64,000 bases of DNA from Abyssibacter profundi (GCF_003151135.1 NZ_QEQK01000006.1:97804-161803); one strand, 5' to 3'; positions 52,331 through 61,661 are shown, numbered from the stretch's first letter. The notes: generated from the letters alone by a model not told the origin. Numbers and translations are program-made.

Positions 52331-53596
52331 ATGCTGAACGACAAGATGAAGTGCCGGGCTTGGACCGGCTGGGTCATCATGCTGGTGATCACCGGGCTGG
52401 GCCTGACCGGGCCCGGGACCGGACACGCTGCAGCGCCCGCGCAGAACGCGCAGGGGCAGCCTGTTGTGTTGGTCGGCAACAACTGGGATGGCACGGCCGA
52501 TGTCTTTGATCCCGTCAGTTTTGAGGTGCTCAAGCGCATTAATGTCGTGCCTGACAAGGCCGAGCGACTGGCCGAGATCGAAGAGGCTGGTATCAAGCGG
52601 CGGGTGCTGTTCTGGTTTATCCGCGAGGTGATCGGCGAGGGGCACCTGCAGATGGTGGACGACTTGTTCACCTCCAACGACGGCACGCGACTGTTCGTGT
52701 CCCGGCCCAGTTTTGCGGATGTGGTGGCCATCGACGTGCGCAGCGGCGAGATCGTCTGGCGGACTCCGGTGGCCGGCGCCCGGGCCGATCATGCCGCCAT
52801 CTCACCGGATGGAAAGACATTGCTGGTCTCTGCCTCGCTGGGCAATGTGGTGCATGCCATCGACACCGAGACCGGGGACATCGTCGGTGGCTTCGCATCC
52901 GGCGACCAGCCGCATGAGAACACCTACTCGCGCGACGGTCAGCGGATTTATCACGCCAGCATCGGCAAGGTGTATCTGCCGTTCACCTGGTCCTGGCTGG
53001 ATTGGATCAAGGGGGAGCGTGTGTTCCAGGTGGTCGACGCAAACAGCTACGAGATTCTGTCCCGAGTGGACATGGGCGAAAAGCTGGAAGCATTCGGCCT
53101 GGACTGGATCGATTCGGCGGTTCGTCCCATGGCCATCAGCCCGGATGAGGCCTATGCCTATCTGCAGGTTTCTTTCTTCCACGGGTTCTTCGAGTACGAC
53201 CTCAACAGCGAGCAGATCACGCGCAAGCTGGAGTTGCCCATCCCGCCCAAGATTGCCGAGCTGCCGTATCGTGATTACCAGCTGAATTCCGCGCATCACG
53301 GATTGGCGATGAATCATGCCGGCACCAAGCTCTGCGTGGCGGGGACGATGTCAGGCTATGCAGCGATCGTCGATCGCGAGACATTCGACTACGAGATTGT
53401 GACCCTGTCAGAAGACCCGCTGGGCGCAAAGCCGTACTGGTCGACGGAGAGCGCGGACGGTCGGCATTGCTACGTGTCGGTGAGCGAACAGGATCGGGTG
53501 TCCGTCATCGATTTCGAGACCGCCGAAGAGATTGCCAGCGTGCCGGTGGGTGATCACCCGCAGCGGGTGCGCAATGGACAGATGGTGTTGAACTAG
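52331..53596 (+). CDS. Secreted YncE-like beta-propeller protein
   Basis: 421 residues. Signal helix [20 protein letters not shown], then repeated blades: [107 protein letters not shown]. These match the 7-blade YncE/SMP-30-like group of periplasmic proteins. AGGAGGGGGC lies before the start. No cytochrome motif and no metal site stands out. Possibly helps the cell-surface polysaccharide system upstream, unproven. Confidence 0.8.
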   Translation: MLNDKMKCRAWTGWVIMLVITGLGLTGPGTGHAAAPAQNAQGQPVVLVGNNWDGTADVFDPVSFEVLKRINVVPDKAERLAEIEEAGIKRRVLFWFIREVIGEGHLQMVDDLFTSNDGTRLFVSRPSFADVVAIDVRSGEIVWRTPVAGARADHAAISPDGKTLLVSASLGNVVHAIDTETGDIVGGFASGDQPHENTYSRDGQRIYHASIGKVYLPFTWSWLDWIKGERVFQVVDANSYEILSRVDMGEKLEAFGLDWIDSAVRPMAISPDEAYAYLQVSFFHGFFEYDLNSEQITRKLELPIPPKIAELPYRDYQLNSAHHGLAMNHAGTKLCVAGTMSGYAAIVDRETFDYEIVTLSEDPLGAKPYWSTESADGRHCYVSVSEQDRVSVIDFETAEEIASVPVGDHPQRVRNGQMVLN

Positions 53597-53630
53597 TTCT
53601 TCAGCCGAGCGCCTGTCCGGTCATCGTCGG

Positions 53631-54029
53631 CTAGTTCGATGGCCCGTCGCTCGCTGGGGCGGGTTCGGGGCGACGCCAGAGCCAGGTGCCGACGCCGACC
53701 AAAATCACTAACAGGCCGGTGCTAATGCGCCAGTCCCGGGTCGTCGCGGTTGTGGTCAACCAGCTCAACACCATCATCCATGTAGCCAGCCGCTTGGCCG
53801 ATCGCGGTACCGTGCCGTGGTCGCGCCAGTTGCGAATCGCCGGTCCGAATCGGGGGTGTCGCTCGAGCCAGGCCTGCAGCCGCGGTGATCCCCGTGTGGC
53901 CGCCCAAGCGGCCAGGAGGATGAAGACCGTGGTGGGCAAGCCCGGCAATACGATGCCGATCAAACCGAGCAGCAGGCAGGTGTAGGCCAGTAGCCACCAC
54001 AGCAGGCGGCTCAGCCGGGGGCCGGTCAT
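53631..54029 (-). CDS. DUF454 (YbaN-family) inner-membrane protein
   Basis: 132 residues. LAYTCLLLGLIGIVLPGLPTTVFILLAAWAATRGSPRLQAWL is the family signature (GxxGxxLPxLPTTPF-like), followed by a soluble HPRFGPAIRNWRDHGTVPRSAKRLA motif and two more helices. Function of the family is unknown. Shares the strand with the SDR gene 25 bp upstream. Confidence 0.85.
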   Translation of the reverse strand: MTGPRLSRLLWWLLAYTCLLLGLIGIVLPGLPTTVFILLAAWAATRGSPRLQAWLERHPRFGPAIRNWRDHGTVPRSAKRLATWMMVLSWLTTTATTRDWRISTGLLVILVGVGTWLWRRPEPAPASDGPSN

Positions 54030-54054
54030 CGGCAGATCCGGGCAGGTTGATGTG

Positions 54055-54723
54055 CTACCAGGGCAGCGACTCCCCGTTGGCGTGGAGAAACTGGCCGGTG
54101 GTGTCGATGTCCAGCGCCTCGATGCGGGCTCTAAGCCCTTGGGCAGCTTGCGCAGGAGACACCTGCCCCTGGTGCCCGGTCATGTCGGTTCGAACGTAGC
54201 CTGGGTGCAGCAAACCCACGGCGATCCCGTCGCCGCGCAGGTCCTGAGCCAGCGATGCGCCGATCGCATTGAGCGCCGCCTTGCTGGAGCGATACCCGTA
54301 CATGCCGCCGGAACTGTTGTCGGTGATCGAGCCCATTCTTGAAGTGATCAGTACCACCTTGCTGCCGGCGGCAAGCTGCGGGCGCAGCGCGGTGGTGACG
54401 CGCAGGGGGCCGAGTGCATTGACTTCAAACTGCTGGCGCATGCGGTCAAAGTCAGGCGCGGGTAGCGATTCACTGTTCAGAATGCCGGCATTGTTGATCA
54501 GCACATCGATTGGCGGCAGCGTCGCTGCCTGCTGACCCAGCTGTTCCACCGCGACATCCTGACCCACGTCGATCCCATCGACGATGGATACGCCGAGTGC
54601 CTGCAGGGGCTCGCTGGGGCACCGGACCACGGCGATGACCTGTGCGCCATCTGCAGCATATTGCCGCGCGAGTTCCAGGCCGATGCCGCGGTTCGCGCCG
54701 GTAATGACGACAGTTAGACTCAT
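54055..54723 (-). CDS. Short-chain dehydrogenase/reductase
   Basis: 222 residues. Cofactor motif TGANRGIG, NNAG (INNAGIL), Ser of VLITSRMGS and catalytic YGYRSSK, so an active classical SDR. RTDMTG after the active site. The C-terminus resembles the sniffer/carbonyl-reductase-like subgroup. Divergent from the histidine kinase gene. Confidence 0.87.
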   Translation of the reverse strand: MSLTVVITGANRGIGLELARQYAADGAQVIAVVRCPSEPLQALGVSIVDGIDVGQDVAVEQLGQQAATLPPIDVLINNAGILNSESLPAPDFDRMRQQFEVNALGPLRVTTALRPQLAAGSKVVLITSRMGSITDNSSGGMYGYRSSKAALNAIGASLAQDLRGDGIAVGLLHPGYVRTDMTGHQGQVSPAQAAQGLRARIEALDIDTTGQFLHANGESLPW

Positions 54724-54840
54724 CGGGGCGTTTCCTCACAGTGGGGACAGGCGCACGCTAGGGGGTTGTCGGCCAGGGTGCAACGCCACCCCGGTGGAGC
54801 TTTACACTGCGCTCAGTCGAACCGGGCTAGATTACGCGGG

Positions 54841-56250
54841 ATGAACGAGGGGATATTTCATCGACAGGCGGACTCCGGGCGGCGTGCGCTGACAACCTAC
54901 ACGCGCGGCTACGTTGTGGCGCTCAGTCTATTGGCGCTGCTGGCAACTGCCCATCTGGTCGTCAAACGCTGGTCCGTTGAGGCAGCGGCGGCCAGCGCTA
55001 CGGTCATCAATATCAGTGGTCGGCAGCGCATGCTGAGCCAGCGAGTGGCGCTCATGGCGACGCGTCTGCGCCAGGAGCGCATTTTGGGGCGCGTGCAGGC
55101 CTCGACGCAGCAAGCACTGCGGTCAGCGGCCGATGAGTTTTTGCAAAGCCACCTGGATCTCTCCCGCGGCAATGCAGACCGGGGTATTCCGGTGCCCGTG
55201 GCAGACAATGTGCTTGCGGCCTATTTCAGCGGCCAGCCGTCTCTAGATGAGCAAATTCGCCAGTATGTGGCTCAGGCACGGCAGGTCGCGGATGACCGGG
55301 TCCTGAACGAAGCCTCGTTGCCGATTTTCTCCGAAGCGCCCACACAACTGCTCCATCTGCTGAACGAAGTGGTGGCGCTGAACGAGGCCAACGCACATGC
55401 AGCCGTGGCGAGGATTGATCGCCTTCAAATCTGGTTCTGGGCGTTGACGCTGCTCACGCTGCTGCTCGAAGGCCTGTTCATTTTCAGGCCCATCGTGCGG
55501 CGGAGTCGTGCGAGTCTCGCTGCCCGGGAGGTGGAAAGCGCGCGGCTGGCCGAGGCCAGTCACGAACTGCGTGAATTTGCCTATCGCACATCCCATGATC
55601 TCGTCAGCCCGATGACCTCGATTCAGGGAACCGTTCAGGCTGTTGAGTTGTTGCTGGAGCGGGGAGATGGCCGCCGTGCGCGTGAAGGCTTGGCATTAAT
55701 TGACCAGACTGCCCAGCGGGCCAAACACCTGGTGCGAGATATCGAAGCGTTGTCGGGGGTGGGCGCCGGTTCGCATGAAGAGCCGGCCCAGGATGTTTGC
55801 GCCGTGCTGGACACCGTCTGCGAGGAACTGGCGGACGAGGCCCGGCAGCGCGGCGTGCAACTCATCGCCGAGCTGCAACCGGTCGGGGGCTGGCCGGTGT
55901 CTGCGCTGGCACTGCGTCAGATCGCACATAATCTGATCCACAATGCCATCGTCTATGCCGATCCCGACACGGCCGTGGAGTCGTTCGCCGAGGTGCACCT
56001 GGAGCAGGTCGACGATGTGCTGCTATTGACGGTCGAGGACAATGGTGTGGGTGTTGAACCTGCACAGGTCGGCCGGCTTTTCGGCCTGTTCGAGCGATTC
56101 CGTCCCGATCTGGCCAGTGGCTCCGGGCTGGGGCTGTATCTGGTCCGAAAGCTGGTTGAGCGTTGCGGGGGAGAAGTTGGCTACCATGCCTGCCATCCCG
56201 GCAGCCGATTTGTAGTGCGGCTGCCGCGCAACGGACTCGCTATCGAATGA
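54841..56250 (+). CDS. Sensor histidine kinase with PilJ/NarX-type sensor domain
   Basis: 469 residues from ATG 54841. Membrane helix 22-40; periplasmic part begins ATVINISGRQRMLSQRVALMATRL, the type IV pili methyl-accepting (PilJ/NarX) signature, ending before a second helix about 200-222. H-box FAYRTSHDLVSPMTSI with His252, N-box NLIHNAIVYADP, and DNGVGVEP, GSGLGLYLV. No HAMP is obvious. Coupled to the response regulator by ATGA overlap. A second, unrelated-sensor copy of the kinase/free-receiver pair at 24.8-27.2 kb. Confidence 0.88.
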   Translation: MNEGIFHRQADSGRRALTTYTRGYVVALSLLALLATAHLVVKRWSVEAAAASATVINISGRQRMLSQRVALMATRLRQERILGRVQASTQQALRSAADEFLQSHLDLSRGNADRGIPVPVADNVLAAYFSGQPSLDEQIRQYVAQARQVADDRVLNEASLPIFSEAPTQLLHLLNEVVALNEANAHAAVARIDRLQIWFWALTLLTLLLEGLFIFRPIVRRSRASLAAREVESARLAEASHELREFAYRTSHDLVSPMTSIQGTVQAVELLLERGDGRRAREGLALIDQTAQRAKHLVRDIEALSGVGAGSHEEPAQDVCAVLDTVCEELADEARQRGVQLIAELQPVGGWPVSALALRQIAHNLIHNAIVYADPDTAVESFAEVHLEQVDDVLLLTVEDNGVGVEPAQVGRLFGLFERFRPDLASGSGLGLYLVRKLVERCGGEVGYHACHPGSRFVVRLPRNGLAIE

Positions 56251-56675
56251 AACCCATCCGCTACTTGTTGGTCGAGGATCAGGCACCGGACCAGTTTTAC
56301 ACGGAAGTCCTGATTCGGAATGATCAGCCCAAGGCCACGGTGGAGGTCGCCGCGGACGGACGGCAAGCGCTGGACGCATTGATGCGCGCCAGTGATCTGG
56401 CTCCGGTGGGCGCCGTGCCCGCACCTGATGTCATTTTGCTGGACATCAACATGCCGCGGATGAACGGTTTTGAGTTCCTGGATGCCTTTACCGATGCGGT
56501 GGCCCACGGTCGCCTGAAGCAGCGGCCGATTATTCTGATGCTCACCAGTTCGGAGGGTGTTGCTGACCGTGATCGAGCCAGCCGCTACGACTGTGTCCAG
56601 GGCTATCTGGTCAAGCCCATCGATATCGCGACCCTTAACCAGCTGCTGGCGGGGGCGATGGATGCGACCGAATAG
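56247..56675 (+). CDS. Single-domain response regulator (Rcp1-like)
   Basis: 142 residues from ATG 56247. LLVEDQAPD, phospho-Asp66 in LLDINMPRMNGFEFL, LTSSEG, and LVKPID supply a complete receiver. Starts within the kinase stop codon. Partner of the kinase; no output domain, so signal passes by protein contact. Confidence 0.88.
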   Translation: MKPIRYLLVEDQAPDQFYTEVLIRNDQPKATVEVAADGRQALDALMRASDLAPVGAVPAPDVILLDINMPRMNGFEFLDAFTDAVAHGRLKQRPIILMLTSSEGVADRDRASRYDCVQGYLVKPIDIATLNQLLAGAMDATE

Positions 56676-56685
56676 GCAGGGGCCG

Positions 56686-57144
56686 ATGAGAGGGGGGCGG
56701 CTACTCGCCGCATTGCTGCTAGTTGGTGGTTGGGCGAGTAGCTTAGAGGCATCGACGGCGTATATCTGTCGGGACGCAGCCGGCCATCAGTCGATCCAGG
56801 ATCGACCCTGCGCGGGCAGCCAGGACGGACGCACGGTGGAAATCGAATCGCGCCCCGACAGTGCCCCCGTCACACCCAGCCGCTCCAGTCTGCCGGGTGA
56901 TCGCTCCGCTCGGCGGCCATCGCAGACGGTACAACGCCGCTGGACCGCCCGTGACGCATCGCGCTGCAGGCAGTACCAGCAGGGCAAGTTTCAGCTGCAG
57001 TCGCGTATGCGGGCGGGCTACAGCGCCAAGGAAGGCGAGCGACTGCGGGCCGGGTTAGACAAGATCAATCGCATGATCGACGAGCGCTGCCGCAGCGTGC
57101 CTCAGCAGTTCTGGGTGCAAGGCAATGCCAGCGCTCGGCCCTGA
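56686..57144 (+). CDS. Secreted DUF4124-like protein
   Basis: 152 residues from ATG 56686 (CAGGGG before it); ATG 56662 is possible. Signal peptide ends SLEASTA. YICRDAAGHQSIQDRPCAGS matches the DUF4124 motif (Tyr, Cys, Asp, Gly, then DxPC). The rest is Arg-rich and helical with one Cys pair (SRCRQYQ, DERCRSV). Periplasmic, function unknown. Confidence 0.65.
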   Translation: MRGGRLLAALLLVGGWASSLEASTAYICRDAAGHQSIQDRPCAGSQDGRTVEIESRPDSAPVTPSRSSLPGDRSARRPSQTVQRRWTARDASRCRQYQQGKFQLQSRMRAGYSAKEGERLRAGLDKINRMIDERCRSVPQQFWVQGNASARP

Positions 57145-57159
57145 GCAGGGCAGCTGTCG

Positions 57160-58044
57160 CTAGCTGGCGCGGCTGCTGGCCTGCCGTGGCCGGTTCAGGG
57201 CCTCTGCGTTTTCGTTCAGCCACTCCACCAGCGCTGAGCGTCGGCTAATGCCGAGTTTGTCGTAGACCTTGTACAGGTGCGTGGAGGCCGTGGATGGCGC
57301 CATGTCCAGTTCGCGGGCCACTTCCTTGAAGGTCATGCCGGACGCGATGAGCCGTGCGACTTCCAGCTCTCTGGGCGACAAATCCGGCAGGCGACGATCG
57401 GGCCGCACGCGCAGCTGGATGTGGGCCGAATTGGGCTGAACGTAGAAGAACAAGCCCTTCCAGGTCATGCCATGACGCAGCACATTCGGCGAGGTATCCA
57501 AGGGCATGGGCAGACGGCGTCCATCCCAGTCGGATTCGACGCGCCGGATCAGTTGGCGGAATCGCAGGTTGGCGAACAGGACATGCCCGTCTTGGTCGAC
57601 CGATGCATGGCCGAGATCCTCACCGCCGCTGCGTGCGTCGGCCAGCCGCATATCGACCTGCCCATGCAGTTCCACCGCGAGTTTCAGCGTGGAACAAAGC
57701 GCCAGCATGATGTCCGGGTCAGGCAGGCAGGCCGCTGTCTGCGCCCGCAATGTGAACCGATGAATGCGTCCATCCTCATCGATGTCGACGTGTTGCGGCG
57801 AGACGGTGTCGCCCGGTGACTCAGCCGGCCAAGTTGCTACGCGAGCCCATTCATCCACTTCGGCCTGGATCACCCAGCTGATCTGCGCAATGCCCAGGGC
57901 AGGGCACATTTGCTGGGCAAGCTGCGAAAAAGTGTCGAGATCAGTTGGAGACGCCGGGTCGACCGGGGCGATGCCCTGCTGTATCGCGGATCGCTGAATC
58001 GCAAAAAACTGATTCCAGGTGATCGGCTCAGCTGCTTGGGTCAT
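57160..58044 (-). CDS. LuxR-type HTH regulator of the Gly-repeat locus
   Basis: 294 residues from ATG 58044 (GGAG eight bases upstream); the longer reading to 58593 runs through the divergent gene and its promoter and is rejected. The N-terminal 215 residues are a sensor-like part with no match I know; LSPRELEVARLIASGMTFKEVARELDMAPSTASTHLYKVYDKLGISRRSALVEWL is a full LuxR/GerE helix-turn-helix in two strings. Shares its overall plan with the second regulator at 62260-63243. Three palindromes lie 23-67 bp upstream of its start. Confidence 0.85.
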   Translation of the reverse strand: MTQAAEPITWNQFFAIQRSAIQQGIAPVDPASPTDLDTFSQLAQQMCPALGIAQISWVIQAEVDEWARVATWPAESPGDTVSPQHVDIDEDGRIHRFTLRAQTAACLPDPDIMLALCSTLKLAVELHGQVDMRLADARSGGEDLGHASVDQDGHVLFANLRFRQLIRRVESDWDGRRLPMPLDTSPNVLRHGMTWKGLFFYVQPNSAHIQLRVRPDRRLPDLSPRELEVARLIASGMTFKEVARELDMAPSTASTHLYKVYDKLGISRRSALVEWLNENAEALNRPRQASSRAS

Positions 58045-58066
58045 GCACGTTGCTCCAACTGCAGAG

Positions 58067-58111
58067 TCGTAGTTTCTACGACCGTAGTTCTTACGATCAT
58101 AGGCCTTACGA
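58067..58111. promoter_or_regulatory. Three abutting 15-bp palindromes, candidate LuxR operator array
   Basis: Units: TCGTAGTTTCTACGA (58067-58081), CCGTAGTTCTTACGA (58082-58096), TCATAGGCCTTACGA (58097-58111). The first is a perfect 6-bp dyad with a 3-base centre; the others match YCRTAG-N3-YTACGA. They sit between the divergent LuxR and repeat-protein genes, exactly 15 bp apart, so bound dimers would not lie on one DNA face (15 is 1.4 turns). Confidence 0.65.
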
Positions 58112-58171
58112 TACCGATGATCGACCATAAGTGGTGCTATGGCGTCGACTATCCCAAACCGGAGCGACCCC

Positions 58172-59806
58172 ATGCGCATCCTATCCTTTGCAATCTCAGC
58201 CTGTTTGGCCAGCACCGCGGCCCAGGCAGGGCCTGTAGGCAATTTACTCGGTGCGCTGTCAGGCGGCGGCTCCTCTGTCTCGACCACACAGCAATCCTCC
58301 GCCGGTGCGGTGCCCTTGTTGGGAGCGACCGTCGCGTCGTTACGGGGTACCAATGCGGCGTTGCTGGGCGGCCTGCACGCCTCGGGTTCGGAATCCACCA
58401 CCGCGCCCCTGCCGGGGCTGATGCGAGCCGACGGGCCTTCTGACGGGCTGCTGGGTCTCTCCGTTTTTGAGGTCGGGCCGGACGGTTCCGGGTATCCGGT
58501 CCTGCTGCAGTTGGGTGACTCCACGGTGGACCAGCCGCTGGCTGACCTGGTGCTCGGACAGATGCTGGGCCTGGGCGGCGAGAACAACACCATCGACGTG
58601 GCTTTGCTGGGTGGAAATCAGGTCGGTAACACCGGTGATGATGGGTTACTCGGTGCCGCCGTGCTGTCGGGTTCTGACGCCGCGAACGGTGGTCTGCTGG
58701 GCATTGGCATTCTCAATGACAACAACACGGGCACGGGCGAGCTGCTCGGCCTTGCTGCCCTGAGTGGCCAGGATGCCGGCCAGGGTGGTGCGCTGGGCGT
58801 TGGCGTCCTCAATGGCGATAACAGTGGTCACGGCGACGCGTTGGCACTGGGCGTGTTGTCGGGCCAGAACTCAGGCCAGTCAGCCGAAGGTCTGGGCATC
58901 GGGCTGCTGAATGACGGTGATGCGCTGCACATCATGTATGGCGGCGACGTGCTGCTGTCATTGGATGCCGTTGGCGCCGAACTGGCGGCGCTGCTGCCCA
59001 TCGGAGAGGTTTATGACGGCATCTGGATCGGGACGGGCGAGGATGTCACCAGCGCGAACGACCTGATCAATGTCGGCGTGTTGGCCGGTGACAATGCTGG
59101 CTCCGGTGGCTTGATCGGCGTGGCTGTGCTGTCCGGTGACGATGCAGCGCAGGGTTCGCTGATTGGCCTGGGTGTGCTGAACGGCGACAACAGCGGTACC
59201 AGCGACGGCATTGGTGTGGCGGCCTTTTCTGGTGACAACAGCGGCGTCGGTAGCCTGGGTGTTGGTGTCCTCAACGGCGACAACTCTGGCAACGGCTCGG
59301 TGATCGGCGCCGGCGTGCTCAACGGTGATAGCAGCGGAAACGGTGGTCAGCTAGGTGCCGGGGTGCTCAATGGCGACGGTTCCGGCAATGGTGGTGCCAT
59401 TGGTGCGGGTGTCCTGAACGGTGATGGCAGCGGCAACGGTGGGACCATCGGCGCAGGCGTGCTGAACGGCGACGGTAGCGGCAATGGCGGTGACCTGGGC
59501 ATCGGTGTTGGTAATGGCGATGGCTCCGGTCAGGGGGATTCGCTGGGGCTGGGACTGATTAATGACACCGACACCAACGCAGGCGGCGACGGCGGCAATG
59601 GCGGTGGCGATGGTGGCAACGGTGGTGGTGACGGTGGCAATGGCTCAGACGGTGAGCCTCCCATCGATCTTGCAAACAATCCCGACGAGGGTTCGACCGG
59701 TGCCGAGAGTGCCGTGCGTGAATCGGGCACCGATCTGCTGTGCGGCCTCACCGAAGACATTGGCGAGCGCGCAGACCTCAATTGCAGCGATTCGGCTGCC
59801 ATTTAA
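58172..59806 (+). CDS. Secreted Gly-rich 16-residue tandem repeat protein
   Basis: 544 residues from ATG 58172 (GGAG seven bases upstream; ATG 58139 lacks one). Signal peptide ends AAQAG. From about residue 155 to 465 run about 18 units of 16 residues, consensus GxGVLNGDxSGxGGxI, with a plain insert around 255-285. The last copies are almost identical 48-bp repeats. A Gly/Asp-rich stretch (GGDGGNGGG) and a C-terminal part with two Cys (LLCGL, LNCSD) follow. The period suggests a beta-solenoid, as in ice-nucleation proteins, but the motif is different. Probably the cargo of the TpsB-like protein downstream; no TPS domain is visible. Confidence 0.78.
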   Translation: MRILSFAISACLASTAAQAGPVGNLLGALSGGGSSVSTTQQSSAGAVPLLGATVASLRGTNAALLGGLHASGSESTTAPLPGLMRADGPSDGLLGLSVFEVGPDGSGYPVLLQLGDSTVDQPLADLVLGQMLGLGGENNTIDVALLGGNQVGNTGDDGLLGAAVLSGSDAANGGLLGIGILNDNNTGTGELLGLAALSGQDAGQGGALGVGVLNGDNSGHGDALALGVLSGQNSGQSAEGLGIGLLNDGDALHIMYGGDVLLSLDAVGAELAALLPIGEVYDGIWIGTGEDVTSANDLINVGVLAGDNAGSGGLIGVAVLSGDDAAQGSLIGLGVLNGDNSGTSDGIGVAAFSGDNSGVGSLGVGVLNGDNSGNGSVIGAGVLNGDSSGNGGQLGAGVLNGDGSGNGGAIGAGVLNGDGSGNGGTIGAGVLNGDGSGNGGDLGIGVGNGDGSGQGDSLGLGLINDTDTNAGGDGGNGGGDGGNGGGDGGNGSDGEPPIDLANNPDEGSTGAESAVRESGTDLLCGLTEDIGERADLNCSDSAAI

Positions 59807-59817
59807 GGCGGGTGGGT

Positions 59818-60093
59818 ATGGCGTCTGAAAACCCGATGGAAGTCGAGGAAATCGATCTGGTCGATGGGATTAGTGCGCGGCTGGAAAACCTCCGCTGTTT
59901 TGCCGATACATTGCGTGATGACATCGACTGTGAGGCATCCGGGGCGACCGGTGACGGCCGGCTGGGCGTGCTGCGCGCCGAGCTGGACCAGATCCTGGAG
60001 CTGACCGAAGCACTCAGCCACCGACTGCTCGAGCGACAACCTCGGCTTGATCCAGAGATCGAACGCCAAACCCCACTCGTCAGTCGCAACTGA
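59818..60093 (+). CDS. Small helical protein between the repeat protein and its presumed exporter
   Basis: 91 residues from ATG 59818, GGCGGGTGGG upstream. Acidic, no signal peptide or membrane helix, predicted coiled coil (RLENLRCFADTLRDDID, VLRAELDQILELTEALSHRLLERQ). No family recognised. Its stop is 57 bp before the exporter gene. Might be a chaperone keeping the cargo or the exporter in the cytoplasm, only by position. Confidence 0.55.
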   Translation: MASENPMEVEEIDLVDGISARLENLRCFADTLRDDIDCEASGATGDGRLGVLRAELDQILELTEALSHRLLERQPRLDPEIERQTPLVSRN

Positions 60094-60149
60094 CTAGAGG
60101 GCTCCTCGCGGGAATCGCGGCGGGCCGAATTCCAAGGAAGGAGAGAAAC

Positions 60150-61661
60150 ATGGCCATTGATGTGCCACCGTCATTGCCACCCGAGCAGGGCACGACGCAG
60201 AGTATCCAGTCTGCCGCCAGCGGGACGGCCTATTCGTTGCAGTTCGAGGGCGTCACGATTCGCGTGGTCGATGGCACCGTACTCAATCAGGAGCGTGCTG
60301 CAGCCGCAGTCGAGGGTGCGGATAGCCTGTCGGATGCCGTGCGCGCGCTGGGGCGTGCGGCTTACCTGGCGGGCTATCCCGCCAGCCAGCTCACCTACGC
60401 CCGGCAGGGCGATACCGTCTTCGTGCATCTCTCACCCGGCCGAGTCGAATCGGTCGAGGCGCCCGAGGCCTTGATGCCGTATTTCGCAGGGCTGAAGGAT
60501 TCCGTGCCCCGCGATACGGATCTTGAGCCGCGTCGCGCGCTGGCCAGCCTGCATGCCAACCGCATGGGGCGCGACTTCAGCAGCAGCTTTGAGGATCAGC
60601 AGTTCACGGTGGGTGAACGTGAGACAGAGCGGCCAACTGGCACGGTGTATCTGGAGCTTGGCAACCCCGGCAATCGCTTTGTGGGGCGCCATTTTCTGGA
60701 TGTGATGGTGCAGGGGGGGACGGCTGCTGGTGGTGAGTTCACCGGTTTCGGCCGCACGGCCCTGACCGGGCTGAATGAGGCCGACCAGTCAGAAGACTTT
60801 GCCGAGCATCTGCTGTCGTACTCGCATGTCACGCCCCTTGGTGTTTTTGCCATTGCCGGGCATCGCGTGGCCTATGACCAGACCGTGTTGTCCACCCCAT
60901 TGCAGGCTGAGTTGCTTGAAGGGGAGGTCTCCTGGCTCTACCCGGTTTATGCAGACTTCGCGTCACGCGTGACGACGTTTGTGAAGGCCGAGCGCACCCA
61001 CAAAACCACGGATATCGAAGCCACAGGCCAGCCGGTCCAGCGAGAGCTCTACACCTCGGCCGAATTGTCGCTGGGATATACCCGCACGTGGTTGCTGGAG
61101 GCGGGCCAGTTCGAACTGGAGGCCAACCTGGCCGCCAAAAAGGGCTTCGGGGACGACGATGAACCCCTGACCTTTGCGGACCTGGGCTACCTGCTGGCAC
61201 GGCCCACGCTGCGTGGTCACTACAAGCTGGATGGGCACAGCTATACGCTGGAGTTGTTCGGTCAGTGGACGGAAGACGCGTTGCCCGAGCAGCAGCAATG
61301 GGTGCTGGGCGGTGTTGGCAGCGTCTACGCATCACTGCCCGGGCTGGCGGTGGGTGACAGCGGCGCGGTTGCGCGTCTGCAGTGGGAACCGCCCGTGTAT
61401 CCAGTGGCTGATCTGCTGGAGCTCGGCCTGCGGAGTTTCGTGGAATACGGGATGAGCCGGTTCGAACAGAACGTGGGCGGCCGTGATACCGGTACGCGCA
61501 GCCAGAGTGACATCGGCGCCGAATTGACCGGAACGCTGCCGTGGGGGCTGGAGGCTGCAATCGGGACGGCGGTTGAGCTGTCCACCTCGGGCGTGAGCGA
61601 GGACGCCGAGACAGACGCCGACGCCAATTATTACTTCCGCGTGCGCCAGACCTTCCAGTAA
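60150..61661 (+). CDS. Atypical TpsB/FhaC-like outer-membrane beta-barrel protein without signal peptide
   Basis: 503 residues. Strong ribosome site GGAAGGAGAG supports ATG 60150, yet the N-terminus MAIDVPPSLPPEQG is not a signal peptide and no start upstream in frame gives one. Residues 25-110 look like a POTRA domain (YSLQFEGVTIRVVDG, GYPASQLTYARQGDTVFVHLS); residues 150-503 alternate as barrel strands ending YYFRVRQTFQ. The L6 region QQQWVLGGVGSVYASLPGLAVGDSGAVARLQWE aligns with FhaC, but the Arg-Gly of VRGY is missing. By family it would export or insert the repeat protein. Lacking the signal, either translocation uses another route or annotation upstream is incomplete. Confidence 0.75.
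   Translation: MAIDVPPSLPPEQGTTQSIQSAASGTAYSLQFEGVTIRVVDGTVLNQERAAAAVEGADSLSDAVRALGRAAYLAGYPASQLTYARQGDTVFVHLSPGRVESVEAPEALMPYFAGLKDSVPRDTDLEPRRALASLHANRMGRDFSSSFEDQQFTVGERETERPTGTVYLELGNPGNRFVGRHFLDVMVQGGTAAGGEFTGFGRTALTGLNEADQSEDFAEHLLSYSHVTPLGVFAIAGHRVAYDQTVLSTPLQAELLEGEVSWLYPVYADFASRVTTFVKAERTHKTTDIEATGQPVQRELYTSAELSLGYTRTWLLEAGQFELEANLAAKKGFGDDDEPLTFADLGYLLARPTLRGHYKLDGHSYTLELFGQWTEDALPEQQQWVLGGVGSVYASLPGLAVGDSGAVARLQWEPPVYPVADLLELGLRSFVEYGMSRFEQNVGGRDTGTRSQSDIGAELTGTLPWGLEAAIGTAVELSTSGVSEDAETDADANYYFRVRQTFQ

Noticed and set aside
58067..58111. 15-bp units as CRISPR or attachment site
   Set aside because: Too short, no spacers, no cas genes or integrase; position fits operators.
58045..58593. 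N-terminal extension of the first LuxR gene
   Set aside because: Would run through the divergent signal peptide and the palindrome array; ATG 58044 has a good ribosome site.
59279..59540. 48-bp tandem repeats as a CRISPR array
   Set aside because: Repeats are in frame, without unique spacers, and encode the solenoid protein.
60094..60149. Hidden signal peptide upstream of the TpsB-like start
   Set aside because: The frame is open but short, without ATG/GTG/TTG, and its residues do not form a signal peptide.
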